This document shows, one piece after another, positions 54,063-62,435 of a stretch of DNA of 64,000 nucleotides; the stretch's first letter is position 1, and each line of letters begins with the position of its first letter. The DNA is taken from contig NZ_CP030059.1 of the NCBI RefSeq assembly GCF_015291745.1, forward strand, positions 62,001-126,000, written 5' to 3'. The translations under genes were made by a program, and so were the position numbers. The notes under the pieces were generated by a model, which made no database searches, was not told where the DNA came from, and saw only the letters and a list, made by a program, of their open reading frames with translations. The stretch comes from Bradyrhizobium sp. CCBAU 53351. Its GTDB lineage: Bacteria > Pseudomonadota > Alphaproteobacteria > Rhizobiales > Xanthobacteraceae.

Positions 54063-55379
54063 ATGGCTCTTCGACATTTTGGCACGGCTGCTGCTGTTGC
54101 ACTCACGGTTGGTCTCGGCGCCTCGCCGGCATTGGCCGTGACCGAGATCCAGTGGTGGCACGCGATGACCGGCGCCAACAACGACGTCATCGTCAAGCTC
54201 GCCAACGACTTCAACGCGTCGCAGAGCGATTACAAGGTGATCCCGACCTACAAGGGCAACTACGCCGATACGATGAATGCCGGCATCGCGGCGTTCCGCG
54301 CCGGCAACGCGCCGCACATCATGCAGGTGTTCGAGGTCGGCACCGCCACCATGATGGCCGCGACCGGCGCCGTGAAGCCCGTCTACAAGCTGATGGCCGA
54401 GGCCGGCGAAAAGTTCGATCCCAAGATCTACCTGCCCGCCATCACCGGCTACTACTCCACCTCGAAGGGCGAGATGCTCTCGTTCCCCTTCAACTCGTCG
54501 TCGACCGTCATGTGGGTCAATCTCGACGAGCTGAAGAAGGCCAATGTCGCGATCCCAAAGACCTGGCCCGAAACGTTTGAGGCCGCCAAGAAGCTCCATG
54601 ACAACGGTCATGCGACCTGCGGGTTCTCCAATTCCTGGGTCACCTGGGTCAATCTCGAGCAGCTCTCCGCCTGGCACAACGTGCCGCTGTCGAGCAAGGC
54701 CAACGGCCTCGACGGCTTCGACACCAAGCTCGAGTTCAATGGTCCGCTCCAGGTCAAGCATCTCGAGAAGCTGGTCGAGCTGCAGAAGGACAAGACCTAC
54801 GATTATGCCGGCCGCACCAACACCGGCGAGGGCCGCTTCACCTCGGGCGAATGTCCGCTCTATCTGACCTCGTCGGCATTCTTCGGCAACGTCAAGGCGC
54901 AGGCCAAGTTCGCCTTCACCGCGGTGCCGATGCCCTATTACCCCGACGCGAAGGGCGCGCCGCAGAACTCCATCATCGGCGGCGCTTCGCTCTGGGTCAT
55001 GGGCGGCAAGCCGGCCGAGGAGTACAAGGGCGTTGCAAAATTCCTGACGTTCCTCTCGGACACCGATCGCCAGGTCTATATTCACAAGGCCTCGGGCTAC
55101 CTGCCGATCACCAAGGCGGCTTACGAGAAGGCCAAGGCGGAAGGGTTCTACAAGGACCAGCCCTATCTCGAGACCCCGCTGCTCGAGCTGACCAACAAGG
55201 AGCCGACCGAGAACTCCCGCGGCCTTCGCCTCGGCAACATGGTTCAGCTGCGTGACGTCTGGGCGGAAGAGATCGAGCAGGCGCTCGCCGGCAAGAAGAC
55301 CGCCAAGCAGGCGCTGGACGCGGCCGTCGAGCGCGGCAACACCATGCTGCGTCAGTTCGAAAAGACCGCCGTCAAGTAA
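54063..55379 (+). CDS. ugpB: sn-glycerol-3-phosphate ABC transporter substrate-binding protein UgpB
   Basis: UgpB captures glycerol 3-phosphate in the periplasm. The 438-residue product has a signal peptide ending ASPALA, then [18 protein letters not shown], the typical UgpB opening. Other family blocks are [38 protein letters not shown] and [11 protein letters not shown]. The start ATG 54063 lies eight bases after GGGAGG. It is the first gene of ugpB-ugpA-ugpE-ugpC, behind a Pho-box-like site. Other phosphodiesters such as glycerophosphocholine are possible ligands. Confidence 0.95.
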   Translation: MALRHFGTAAAVALTVGLGASPALAVTEIQWWHAMTGANNDVIVKLANDFNASQSDYKVIPTYKGNYADTMNAGIAAFRAGNAPHIMQVFEVGTATMMAATGAVKPVYKLMAEAGEKFDPKIYLPAITGYYSTSKGEMLSFPFNSSSTVMWVNLDELKKANVAIPKTWPETFEAAKKLHDNGHATCGFSNSWVTWVNLEQLSAWHNVPLSSKANGLDGFDTKLEFNGPLQVKHLEKLVELQKDKTYDYAGRTNTGEGRFTSGECPLYLTSSAFFGNVKAQAKFAFTAVPMPYYPDAKGAPQNSIIGGASLWVMGGKPAEEYKGVAKFLTFLSDTDRQVYIHKASGYLPITKAAYEKAKAEGFYKDQPYLETPLLELTNKEPTENSRGLRLGNMVQLRDVWAEEIEQALAGKKTAKQALDAAVERGNTMLRQFEKTAVK

Positions 55380-55429
55380 GGTCACGGATGGCAGGCCGGG
55401 CAACCCGGCCTGCCACTCCTGCGGACATC

Positions 55430-56311
55430 ATGCAAAAGCAAGCCATTTTCCAATCAAAGCTGTTGCCGTATGCGCTCGTTGCGCCGCAGCTCGCGATCGT
55501 CCTGATTTTCTTCTACTGGCCGGCCCTGCAGGCCGTGATCCAGTCCTTCCTGCAGCAGGACGCCTTCGGCCTGTCGACCACCTTCGTCTGGTTCGAAAAT
55601 TACGTCGAGCTGTTCGGGGATTCCGCCTATTTCGAATCGATCCTCCGCACCTTCTTCTTCTCGTTCGCCATCGCGGTCTCGTCGCTGTCGTTCGCGCTGC
55701 TGCTCGCGGTCATGGCCGACAAGCCGCTGCGCGGCTCGATGCTCTATCGCACGCTGCTGATCTGGCCCTATGCCGTGGCGCCGCCGGTCGTCGGCGTGCT
55801 CTGGATCTTCATGCTGCATCCCTCGCTCGGCGTGATCGCGCGTTATCTGCGCGCCCTGGGCATCGACTGGAATCCGCTGCTCGACGGCGACCAGGCCGCA
55901 ACGCTGATCATCCTCGCCGCCGCCTGGAAGCAGATCTCCTACAATTTCCTGTTCTTCCTCGCCGGCCTGCAGAGCATCCCGCGCAGCGTGCTCGAAGCCG
56001 CCGCGATCGACGGTGCCCGCCCGATGCGAAGGTTCTGGACCGTGACCTTCCCGCTGCTGTCGCCGACCATCTTCTTCCTCTTGGTCGTCAACATCGTCTA
56101 CGCCTTCTTCGACACCTTCGGCATCATCGACACCATGACCCGCGGCGGCCCCGGCAAGTCGACGGAAACGCTGGTCTACAAGGTCTATTCCGACGGCCTG
56201 CTCGGCGGCAATCTCGGCAGCTCCGCGGCGCAATCGGTGGTCCTGATGATCATGGTCATCGTGCTCACCGGCATCCAGTTCCGCTTCGTCGAACGCAAGG
56301 TGACGTACTGA
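55430..56311 (+). CDS. ugpA: glycerol-3-phosphate ABC transporter permease UgpA
   Basis: One of the two membrane subunits. The 293-residue product has six membrane helices beginning [23 protein letters not shown] and the EAA motif [24 protein letters not shown] (quoted here in part as [15 protein letters not shown]). [18 protein letters not shown] is typical of MalF/UgpA types. ATG 55430 fits the family start, though an in-frame ATG at 55388 exists. Its TGA overlaps the ugpE ATG by one base. Confidence 0.94.
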   Translation: MQKQAIFQSKLLPYALVAPQLAIVLIFFYWPALQAVIQSFLQQDAFGLSTTFVWFENYVELFGDSAYFESILRTFFFSFAIAVSSLSFALLLAVMADKPLRGSMLYRTLLIWPYAVAPPVVGVLWIFMLHPSLGVIARYLRALGIDWNPLLDGDQAATLIILAAAWKQISYNFLFFLAGLQSIPRSVLEAAAIDGARPMRRFWTVTFPLLSPTIFFLLVVNIVYAFFDTFGIIDTMTRGGPGKSTETLVYKVYSDGLLGGNLGSSAAQSVVLMIMVIVLTGIQFRFVERKVTY

Positions 56312-57159
56312 TGGTCGAGGAAGAGGGCTTTCGGCGCTATGTCGCCCACGTCATCCTCTGGATCGGGATCGCGATCGTCGCGTTCCCGGTCTACATCGCG
56401 ATCATCGCCTCGACGCAGGAGAACGCGCTGATCGCGAACGGGCAGATGTCGCTGCTGCCCGGCGGTCATTTCTTCGAGACCTACTACCAGACCATCTTCG
56501 TCGGCACGAGCGGCTCGACCCGCGAGCCGGTCGGCCACATGATGCTGAACTCGCTGGTGATGGCGCTGATGATTGCGGTCGGCAAGATCGCGATCTCGAT
56601 CATCTCGGCCTATGCGATCGTGTATTTCCGCTTTCCGCTCCGCATGCCGATCTTCTGGCTGATCTTCATCACCCTGATGCTGCCGGTCGAGGTGCGCATC
56701 TATCCGACCTACAAGATCGTCGCCGACCTGCACATGCTCGACAGCTATGCGGGCCTCGCGCTGCCGCTGATCGCCTCGGCCACGGCGACGCTGCTGTTCC
56801 GCCAGTTCTTCATGACCGTGCCGGACGAACTCCTGGAGGCCTCGCGCATCGACGGCGCCGGCCCTTTGCGCTTCTTCTGGGATACGCTGCTGCCGCTGTC
56901 GCGCACCAACATGGCGGCGCTGTTCGTGATCCTGTTCATCCTCGGCTGGAATCAATATCTCTGGCCGCTGCTCATCACCACCCGCGACGACATGCAGACC
57001 ATCCAGGTCGGCATCCGCAAGATGATCACCACCACCGACGCGCTGACCGAATGGCCGATCGTGATGGCGACCGCCGTGCTGGCCATGCTGCCGCCGGTGT
57101 TCGTCGTCGTCGTGATGCAAAAATTGTTCGTGCGCGGGCTGGTCGAGACGGAAAAGTAA
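56311..57159 (+). CDS. ugpE: glycerol-3-phosphate ABC transporter permease UgpE
   Basis: The second permease subunit, 282 residues, starting at ATG 56311 in the TGATG overlap with ugpA. Six helices are visible. The EAA motif is in [24 protein letters not shown], the region that docks on UgpC. The helix pairs [16 protein letters not shown] and [21 protein letters not shown] mark the ends. It pairs with UgpA as the channel. Confidence 0.94.
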   Translation: MVEEEGFRRYVAHVILWIGIAIVAFPVYIAIIASTQENALIANGQMSLLPGGHFFETYYQTIFVGTSGSTREPVGHMMLNSLVMALMIAVGKIAISIISAYAIVYFRFPLRMPIFWLIFITLMLPVEVRIYPTYKIVADLHMLDSYAGLALPLIASATATLLFRQFFMTVPDELLEASRIDGAGPLRFFWDTLLPLSRTNMAALFVILFILGWNQYLWPLLITTRDDMQTIQVGIRKMITTTDALTEWPIVMATAVLAMLPPVFVVVVMQKLFVRGLVETEK

Positions 57160-57172
57160 GAAGCGAGTTTTC

Positions 57173-58261
57173 ATGGCTAACGTCACCCTGCGCAACGTCC
57201 GCAAGACCTATCCCGGCGGCTTCGAGGCCATCAAGGGCGTCAACGTCGATGTCGGCGACGGACAGTTCTGCGTGCTGGTCGGACCAAGCGGCTGCGGCAA
57301 GTCGACCTTGCTGCGCATGGTCGCAGGCCTGGAGACCGTCACCGGCGGCGAGATCGACATCGGCGGCAAGGTCGTCAACCAGGTCGAGCCCGCCGATCGC
57401 GACATCGCGATGGTGTTCCAGAACTACGCGCTCTATCCGCATATGAGCGTCTACAACAACATGGCCTACGGCCTGCGCAACCGCGGCATGGCGGAGGCCG
57501 AGATCAAGACCCGCGTCGAGGAAGCCGCGCGCGTGCTCGAGCTGTCGCCGATGCTGGAGCGCAAGCCGCGCCAGCTCTCCGGTGGCCAGCGTCAGCGCGT
57601 CGCCATGGGCCGCGCCATCGTGCGCCAGCCGAAGGTATTCCTGTTCGACGAGCCGCTGTCGAATCTCGACGCAAAACTGCGCATCGCGATGCGTGTCGAG
57701 ATCCGCAAATTGCAGCGCCGGCTCAACACGACGTCGATCTACGTCACCCACGACCAGCTGGAGGCGATGACGCTCGCCGACATTCTCGTCGTGATGAATG
57801 GCGGCCAGGTCGAGCAGGTCGGCAATCCCCTGGCGATCTACGAGAAGCCGGCGACCACCTTCGTCGCCTCCTTCATCGGCGCGCCGCCGATGAATCTGAT
57901 GTCGACGCGGCCCGAGGAAATCCGCGCGCAGCTCGCCGGCAGCAGTGCTGCCGATGCCGGCATTCTCGGCATCCGACCGGAAGACTTCGTCATCACCGAC
58001 CAGACCCCGGCGGGCGGCGTCGCCTTGCCGCTGACCGTGGAAGCGATCGAGCGCGTCGGCGCAGAAACTTTCGTCTATGGCTCGCGCGAGCAGGAAGAGC
58101 AGCACCTCGCCGCCACGCCCGGAGAGCTGCCGCCCGGCGAGATCATCGTCCGCATTCCCGGAACCGATGCCCCCGCCATCGGCGCGAAAATCCGAGTCGC
58201 TGCGGTGCGCAGCAAGCTGCATTTGTTCAGCGGCGACGGCCGGACGCGGCTCGAGGCCTGA
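57173..58261 (+). CDS. ugpC: glycerol-3-phosphate ABC transporter ATP-binding protein UgpC
   Basis: The ATPase subunit, 362 residues. Walker A is GPSGCGKST (near residues 38-46), the signature is [16 protein letters not shown], and Walker B is [12 protein letters not shown]. The H-loop is [16 protein letters not shown]-terminal MalK-type regulatory OB domain begins near IGAPPMNLM. It closes the operon, 13 bases after ugpE, and ends 29 bases before a strong hairpin. Confidence 0.95.
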   Translation: MANVTLRNVRKTYPGGFEAIKGVNVDVGDGQFCVLVGPSGCGKSTLLRMVAGLETVTGGEIDIGGKVVNQVEPADRDIAMVFQNYALYPHMSVYNNMAYGLRNRGMAEAEIKTRVEEAARVLELSPMLERKPRQLSGGQRQRVAMGRAIVRQPKVFLFDEPLSNLDAKLRIAMRVEIRKLQRRLNTTSIYVTHDQLEAMTLADILVVMNGGQVEQVGNPLAIYEKPATTFVASFIGAPPMNLMSTRPEEIRAQLAGSSAADAGILGIRPEDFVITDQTPAGGVALPLTVEAIERVGAETFVYGSREQEEQHLAATPGELPPGEIIVRIPGTDAPAIGAKIRVAAVRSKLHLFSGDGRTRLEA

Positions 58262-58290
58262 GGGTTCCGAGGCCTCCCAAACCAAAATTA

Positions 58291-58331
58291 CGAAAACAAC
58301 CCCATGCACAGTAGAGGGGGCTTTGTTTTCG
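58291..58331. terminator. bidirectional-type hairpin after ugpC
   Basis: Arms CGAAAACAA (58291-58299) and TTGTTTTCG (58323-58331) extend through paired CCC/GGG bases and enclose the loop. On the plus strand the GC part is followed by a T-rich descending arm. It is a probable terminator of the ugp transcript. Confidence 0.75.
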
Positions 58332-58496
58332 TTGGGAAAAAACCGCGACGGAAAGCCATCACGCCCGGGCTTGTCGGCTCAGCCCGTACGACATCACTGA
58401 GAGGCGTTCGGAGACATGGCTGACACATGGGTGACAGCAGAATGGACGGGCGGCCGACATGCCCCCATCCACAGCATCCAGCATCCCGGCTACCTG

Positions 58497-58525
58497 CTTG
58501 AACCAACACGGGAACGTGCCCATAT
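58497..58525 (+). promoter_or_regulatory. putative sigma-32 (RpoH) promoter of the small heat-shock operon
   Basis: The -35-like CTTGAA (58497-58502) is spaced 16 bases from the -10-like CCCATAT (58519-58525), matching the CTTGAA/CCCATnT RpoH consensus. The start of transcription would be near 58532, giving a leader of about 60 bases to the hsp20 ATG. Confidence 0.7.
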
Positions 58526-58535
58526 TGCGTCTCAA

Positions 58536-58593
58536 GGGGCGCCTCTATGGGCCCCGACACACCAAAGTCGCTTCCGCGAGGACTTTGTAAACT
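58536..58593 (+). promoter_or_regulatory. ROSE-like RNA thermometer in the hsp20 leader
   Basis: Two hairpins are visible in the leader. One is formed by GGGGC (58536-58540) and GCCCC (58551-58555). The 3' one, 58567-58583, pairs GTC-(G)-CT with AGGAC, leaving a single unpaired G. The anti-Shine-Dalgarno stretch TCGCT pairs with the ribosome-binding AGGA (58579-58582). The UYGCU signature opposite AGGA with a bulged G defines ROSE elements, which melt on heat. The leader is shorter than the classical B. japonicum ROSE. The sequence match is direct; the activity is inferred. Confidence 0.75.
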
Positions 58594-59019
58594 ATGTCTC
58601 GTGTTCCCACGTTATCCAGTCCGTTCCTTCTGGGCTTCGACGAGATTGAGCGCGTGCTCGATCGCGTCGTCAAAGGCGCCGACGGCTACCCTCCCTACAA
58701 TATCGAGAGGTGCGGCGGCGCGGACGGTCAGCCCGAGCGGTTACGCATCACGCTGGCGGTCGCCGGATTCACCCGCGACCAACTCGATGTAACCATTGAG
58801 GAAAACCAGCTCGTGATCCGCGGGCGCCAGCAGGACGACAAGACCCGGCAATACATCCATCGCGGCATCGCCGCGCGCCACTTCCAGCGCACCTTCGTGC
58901 TGGCGGAGGGGATGCTGGTGCTGGGTGCGGATCTGAAGAACGGGCTGTTGTCGATCGATCTGGCCCGGCCTGAACCGGAGAGGATCGTTAAGACAATCGC
59001 TATCAATGAGCACGAATAA
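58594..59019 (+). CDS. small heat-shock protein Hsp20
   Basis: This 141-residue ATP-independent chaperone holds unfolding proteins. The N-terminus SRVPTLSSPFLLGFDEIERVLDRV is typical of IbpA-type class A rhizobial proteins. The alpha-crystallin domain (about 35-125) contains YNIERCGG, LRITLAVAGFTRDQLDVTIEENQLVIRG (quoted in part) and the NGLLSIDLARPEPERI end. It starts at ATG 58594, 11 bases after AGGA within a ROSE-like hairpin, and behind a sigma-32-like promoter. It is followed by a DUF1150 gene. Confidence 0.94.
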   Translation: MSRVPTLSSPFLLGFDEIERVLDRVVKGADGYPPYNIERCGGADGQPERLRITLAVAGFTRDQLDVTIEENQLVIRGRQQDDKTRQYIHRGIAARHFQRTFVLAEGMLVLGADLKNGLLSIDLARPEPERIVKTIAINEHE

Positions 59020-59069
59020 TGGAACGAGTAGCGGACTCGACCGCTTAGTGTTCCAGAGGAGTCGAGACC

Positions 59070-59342
59070 ATGAGTGAAGGTCACGTTGCGTTCGAATACG
59101 AAGCCAAGAACGTCTCGCCCGAGACGCTGGCAACCCTCGGCGAAGGCCATATCGCCTATGTGAAGCAGATCCGCTCGGAAGACGTGCCGGGCCTGTTTCC
59201 CGAAGCGCCGAAAATCGCGCCGGGCCTCAAGCTCTTCGCGCTCCACGCCGCCGACGGCACGCCGATCATGCTGACCGACAGCCGCGAAGCCGCGGTCGCC
59301 AACGCCTGGAGCAACGAGCTGCAAGCGGTGAGCGTGCACTGA
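59070..59342 (+). CDS. DUF1150 family small protein
   Basis: The 90-residue product (starting SEGHVAFEYEAKNVSPETLATLGEGHIAYVKQIRSEDV, quoted in part as VSPETLATLGEGHIAYVK) matches the DUF1150 family, which is habitually found right after hsp20 in alphaproteobacteria. It starts at ATG 59070 and lies 50 bases after hsp20, so it is probably in the same heat-shock transcript. The function is unknown; a partner role for the chaperone is inference from linkage. Confidence 0.9.
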   Translation: MSEGHVAFEYEAKNVSPETLATLGEGHIAYVKQIRSEDVPGLFPEAPKIAPGLKLFALHAADGTPIMLTDSREAAVANAWSNELQAVSVH

Positions 59343-59437
59343 GCGCGCGAGCGTCGCACGAAGATTAGGATTTTGAGCGGGCATGCCTTCGCAGGAAGGC
59401 GTGCCCGTTTTCATTTGTGTGATGACGTCTCGGCTTT

Positions 59438-59513
59438 GTCATTGCGAGCGCAGCGAAGCAATTCAGAATCCCTCCGCGGAAAGACTCTGGATTGCTTCTG
59501 CGCTCGCAATGAC
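59438..59513. repeat. palindromic repeat with GCGAGCGCAGCG arms
   Basis: Arms CATTGCGAGCGCAGCGAAGC (from 59440) and TTGCTTCTGCGCTCGCAATG (to 59511) are near-perfect complements enclosing a loop of about 30 bases. It is one of several GC-rich palindromic units in this window. Confidence 0.8.
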
Positions 59514-59543
59514 GGCGTATAAGGCTATCGCACGCTCAGCTCT

Positions 59544-59680
59544 CGTGCCCCGGACGCAGCGCAGCGTCCCTTCGACGGTGCGCTGCAGAGCCGGGGCCCA
59601 TGCGGCTGACCGCAATCCGTGAGGCGCTGGGTCCCGGCTCTGCGCAGCAACGCTTAAGCGTTGCTGCTGTCCGGGACACG
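59544..59680. repeat. long composite palindromic repeat
   Basis: The unit begins CGTGCCCCGGACGCAGCGC and ends GTCCGGGACACG, with internal inverted blocks around GCAGAGCCGGGGCCCATG and GGGTCCCGGCTCTGC. Related units lie at 30063-30118, 38420-38482 and 39245-39350. It may be a mobile palindromic element of the BIME/REP kind; this is inference. Confidence 0.8.
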
Positions 59681-59692
59681 CGCCACTCTCAT

Positions 59693-60805
59693 TCACTTCA
59701 GAAAGCCAAGCCCTTCGCGCGCGGTGTCGACCGCCCATTTGTCGTTCGGCGGCAGCGCGAGCACGTTGTTGAAATCGGCGCGCGCGTGCTTTGGATCCGA
59801 CATCATCATGTAGAGGAGGCCGCGATTGGCCAGCGCGACCTGGTTCTTCGGATCGAGCCGGACTGCGTCGTTGTAGTCGGCGAGCGCACGCGTGTGCTCT
59901 CCCATGTCGCGAAGCAAGGCGGCACGGTTATTGTAGGCCGCCGAATTTGCCGGCTCCAATCGAACCGCTTCGTCGCAATCGGCGAGGGCGCGCTTGTCGT
60001 CACCCTTCCTGTGCCAGGCGAGGGCACGAGCGAGATGGGCTCTCGCGAAAGCCGGGGTCATCCGCGTGACCTCGTCAAACTCCCGGATGGCCCCGTCGGC
60101 ATCGTCCTTTTTCAGGAGGATGACCGCCCGGCAATAATGGCCGCCGGCTTTGCCCGGCTCGAGGCGAACGGCGCTGTTGCAATCGTCGAGCGCCGCGTCG
60201 ATTTCGCCGTTCCCGACATGGATCGTGCTGCGCAGCTCGTAGGGCCAAGCGGCGGCGGGGTTACGCCGCATCGCCTCGTTGTAATCGGCGACGGCGCGGT
60301 CGGTGTCGCCCTTCGCGGCGTAGGCTTCACCTCTCATGACGGTGGCAAAATAGACCTGCTTGGGATTGCGTTCGATCGCCTCGGTGAAGCCGACGATCGC
60401 GCCCTCGAAGTCGCGCTTGTTGAAATATTCCTGGGCACGCGAGGTGTAGGATGGCCCATAGCCGGGATCGAGACGAATGGCTTCGTTGTAGTCGGCCATG
60501 GCGTGATCGCGATCGCCTTTGGCGGAATAAGCGCGGCCGCGGCAATTATAGGCCCGGCCGAAATTCGGATCGATCCGGATCGCGGCACTGCAATCCTCGA
60601 AAGCGCGATTCCAGTCGTGCTTGAGGTAGTAGGCTTCGCCACGCAGTTCGTAGGCGACCGCGTTCGTCGGGTCGGCCGCGATGATCTCGGACTTCTCCGC
60701 GATGACGCGGTCGTTGGAGGCCTCGTCAGCATGCGCTGCGGCCGTGGTGATCACGGACACGGAGCAAAGCAGACCAAAAACCCGGCCGATCGAACCGCAC
60801 ATCAT
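59693..60805 (-). CDS. exported tetratricopeptide-repeat protein
   Basis: The 370-residue product (start ATG 60805) has a signal peptide (about residues 1-25, ending TTAAAHA), then about ten TPR units. Typical ones are RGEAYYLKHDWNRAFEDCSAAIRIDP and YNEAIRLDPGYGPSYTSRA (in part). The repeats cover almost the entire mature protein, so it is a periplasmic scaffold. Partner unknown. It faces the hsp20 unit across the repeats, and its upstream neighbour on the same strand is ptsN. Confidence 0.85.
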   Translation of the reverse strand: MMCGSIGRVFGLLCSVSVITTAAAHADEASNDRVIAEKSEIIAADPTNAVAYELRGEAYYLKHDWNRAFEDCSAAIRIDPNFGRAYNCRGRAYSAKGDRDHAMADYNEAIRLDPGYGPSYTSRAQEYFNKRDFEGAIVGFTEAIERNPKQVYFATVMRGEAYAAKGDTDRAVADYNEAMRRNPAAAWPYELRSTIHVGNGEIDAALDDCNSAVRLEPGKAGGHYCRAVILLKKDDADGAIREFDEVTRMTPAFARAHLARALAWHRKGDDKRALADCDEAVRLEPANSAAYNNRAALLRDMGEHTRALADYNDAVRLDPKNQVALANRGLLYMMMSDPKHARADFNNVLALPPNDKWAVDTAREGLGFLK

Positions 60806-60931
60806 CTCTGAAAATTCCCGCGCCAAATCGGCGCCGGGACGCACAACGATCAGAGCTGACGGAGACATGTCATGGCGCCCGGCCTCGACATTAGGTCGCA
60901 GCCGGCGCGGCTCGGGTTCGAACCGGAAGAC

Positions 60932-61393
60932 TTACGCCGCGGTCGCCGGCGGCAGGGCCAGCACCGAATAGATCGCCTGCGCATCGCGCGAGGCGCGGAG
61001 CTTCTTGGCGATGTCCTGGTCGCGCAGGAGGCGGGCGATGCGGGCGAGGGCCTTGAGGTGATCGGCGCCGGCGCCTTCGGGGGCGAGCAGCAGGAAGACC
61101 AGATCGACCGGCTGGCCGTCCATGGCCTCGAAATCGATCGGGCGGTCGAGCCGCGCGAACAGGCCAAAGATCTTTTCGAGCTTGGGCAGCTTGCCGTGCG
61201 GGATGGCGACGCCATAGCCGACCGCGGTGGTGCCGAGCTTCTCACGCTGCAGCAGCACCTCGAACACCGAGCGCTCGTTCTGCCCGGTCAGCTCGGCGGC
61301 CTTGGCCGCGAGCTCCTGCAAGGCCTGCTTCTTGCTGTTGACCTTCAATGCCGGGAGAATCGCCTCGGGTGCGACCAGATCGGTAATCGGCAT
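60932..61393 (-). CDS. ptsN: nitrogen-regulatory phosphotransferase EIIA(Ntr), PtsN
   Basis: PtsN is the terminal phosphocarrier of the nitrogen PTS, adjusting potassium and nitrogen metabolism. The 153-residue EIIA domain carries the phospho-His66 in GVAIPHGKLPKL. FGLFARLDRPIDFEAMDGQPVDLVFLLLAPE is family-typical (quoted here in part as IDFEAMDGQPVDLVFLLLAP). It lies downstream of hpf and rpoN on the same strand; the rpoN-hpf-ptsN order is widespread in proteobacteria. Confidence 0.95.
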   Translation of the reverse strand: MPITDLVAPEAILPALKVNSKKQALQELAAKAAELTGQNERSVFEVLLQREKLGTTAVGYGVAIPHGKLPKLEKIFGLFARLDRPIDFEAMDGQPVDLVFLLLAPEGAGADHLKALARIARLLRDQDIAKKLRASRDAQAIYSVLALPPATAA

Positions 61394-61619
61394 GGAGGCT
61401 TTCCGAGGTGAATTAAACCGTCAGGTTCCGAATTGGCCAGCTTGATAGACCAAGCCGAGCCAGCGTCAATAACGTGAAGCAGGAAGGGGACTTAGCCCAA
61501 AGTCCTGCCAAGTCCAGATGTGGGGGGCTTCTACTCCAACGCAATCCCGGTGCCAACTCCCGCGTGCGGCTTTGCCACGGTCATTGTTAAGGGCCGGGAT
61601 CGTACGGAGCCCGCCCCGC

Positions 61620-62237
61620 CTAACCGCCCGCCTTGCCATCGACCTTGTCGTCCACCTTGGCCCCCGGCGGATCGATCCAGCCGACATTGCCATCCGCCCG
61701 GCGGTAAATGATGTTCACCCGGCCCGAAGAGCCATGCTGGAAGACCAGGCACGGGGCTCCGCTGAGGTCGAGTTCCATGACCGCCTCGCTGACCGAGAGC
61801 TGCTTCAACGAGGTGGTCTGCTCGGCGATGATCACGGGGCTGTAGCCGGTGACGTCCTCTTCGCCCTCGCCGGGCGCCTCCAGCACGTAGGCTGTCGCGT
61901 CGAGCGCAGCCATGGCCTCGGAGGCGACATGGGCCTTGCGGGCGGAGCGGTCCTTGAGCCGGTTCTTGTAGCGGCGCAGCCGCTTCTCGATCATCAGCAG
62001 CGCCTGGTCGGCGCTGGCATAGGCATCCGGCGCGTTCGAATCGGCCTCGAGCGTGATCCCCGAATCGAGGTGCAGGGCGCAATCGGTGCGGAAGCCGAAG
62101 CCGTCCTTGCTGAGCGTGATGTGGCCGGAATAATTGCCGTCGAAATATTTGCGCAGCACCTCGTCGGTGCGGTCGGCGACGCGGCCGCGCAGGGCCTCGC
62201 CGACGCTGATGCTCTTGCCCGAAATCCGAAGAGTCAT
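61620..62237 (-). CDS. hpf: ribosome hibernation-promoting factor, long form (Hpf)
   Basis: Long HPF dimerises 70S ribosomes to 100S in stationary phase. The 205-residue product has an N-terminal S30AE/YfiA domain (MTLRISGKSISVGEALR to RLRRYKNRLKD) and a C-terminal dimerisation domain (YSPVIIAEQTTSLKQLSVSEAVMELDLSGAPCLVFQHG in part, ending VNIIYRRADGNVGWIDP). It lies between rpoN and ptsN on one strand, the usual order. The 198 bases upstream, to rpoN, show no gene. Confidence 0.94.
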   Translation of the reverse strand: MTLRISGKSISVGEALRGRVADRTDEVLRKYFDGNYSGHITLSKDGFGFRTDCALHLDSGITLEADSNAPDAYASADQALLMIEKRLRRYKNRLKDRSARKAHVASEAMAALDATAYVLEAPGEGEEDVTGYSPVIIAEQTTSLKQLSVSEAVMELDLSGAPCLVFQHGSSGRVNIIYRRADGNVGWIDPPGAKVDDKVDGKAGG

Positions 62238-62435
62238 GGGATGCCTCGCTTGATTTGCTCATCAGCCGCGACGACGCGTCACCGCAGCTGAAGTCGTTCC
62301 CTGCGCATGATCTCCCCACGAACCCGTTCCGCGTTGGTCGCGAGAGGAGACCGCTGTGCACTTTTTCGAATCATGCGCGTGCTTGGATGGGTTGCAAAGG
62401 GGAGCCGAGAGTAGCGCGATTTCGCGCCAGTGCAA

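Larger units (their letters stand above)
59343..59692. other. gene-free stretch filled by two palindromic repeats
   Basis: The 350-base gap between the DUF1150 gene and the convergent TPR gene holds the two repeats listed at 59438-59513 and 59544-59680. No gene is supported there. Small open frames are repeat-derived. Confidence 0.7.
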
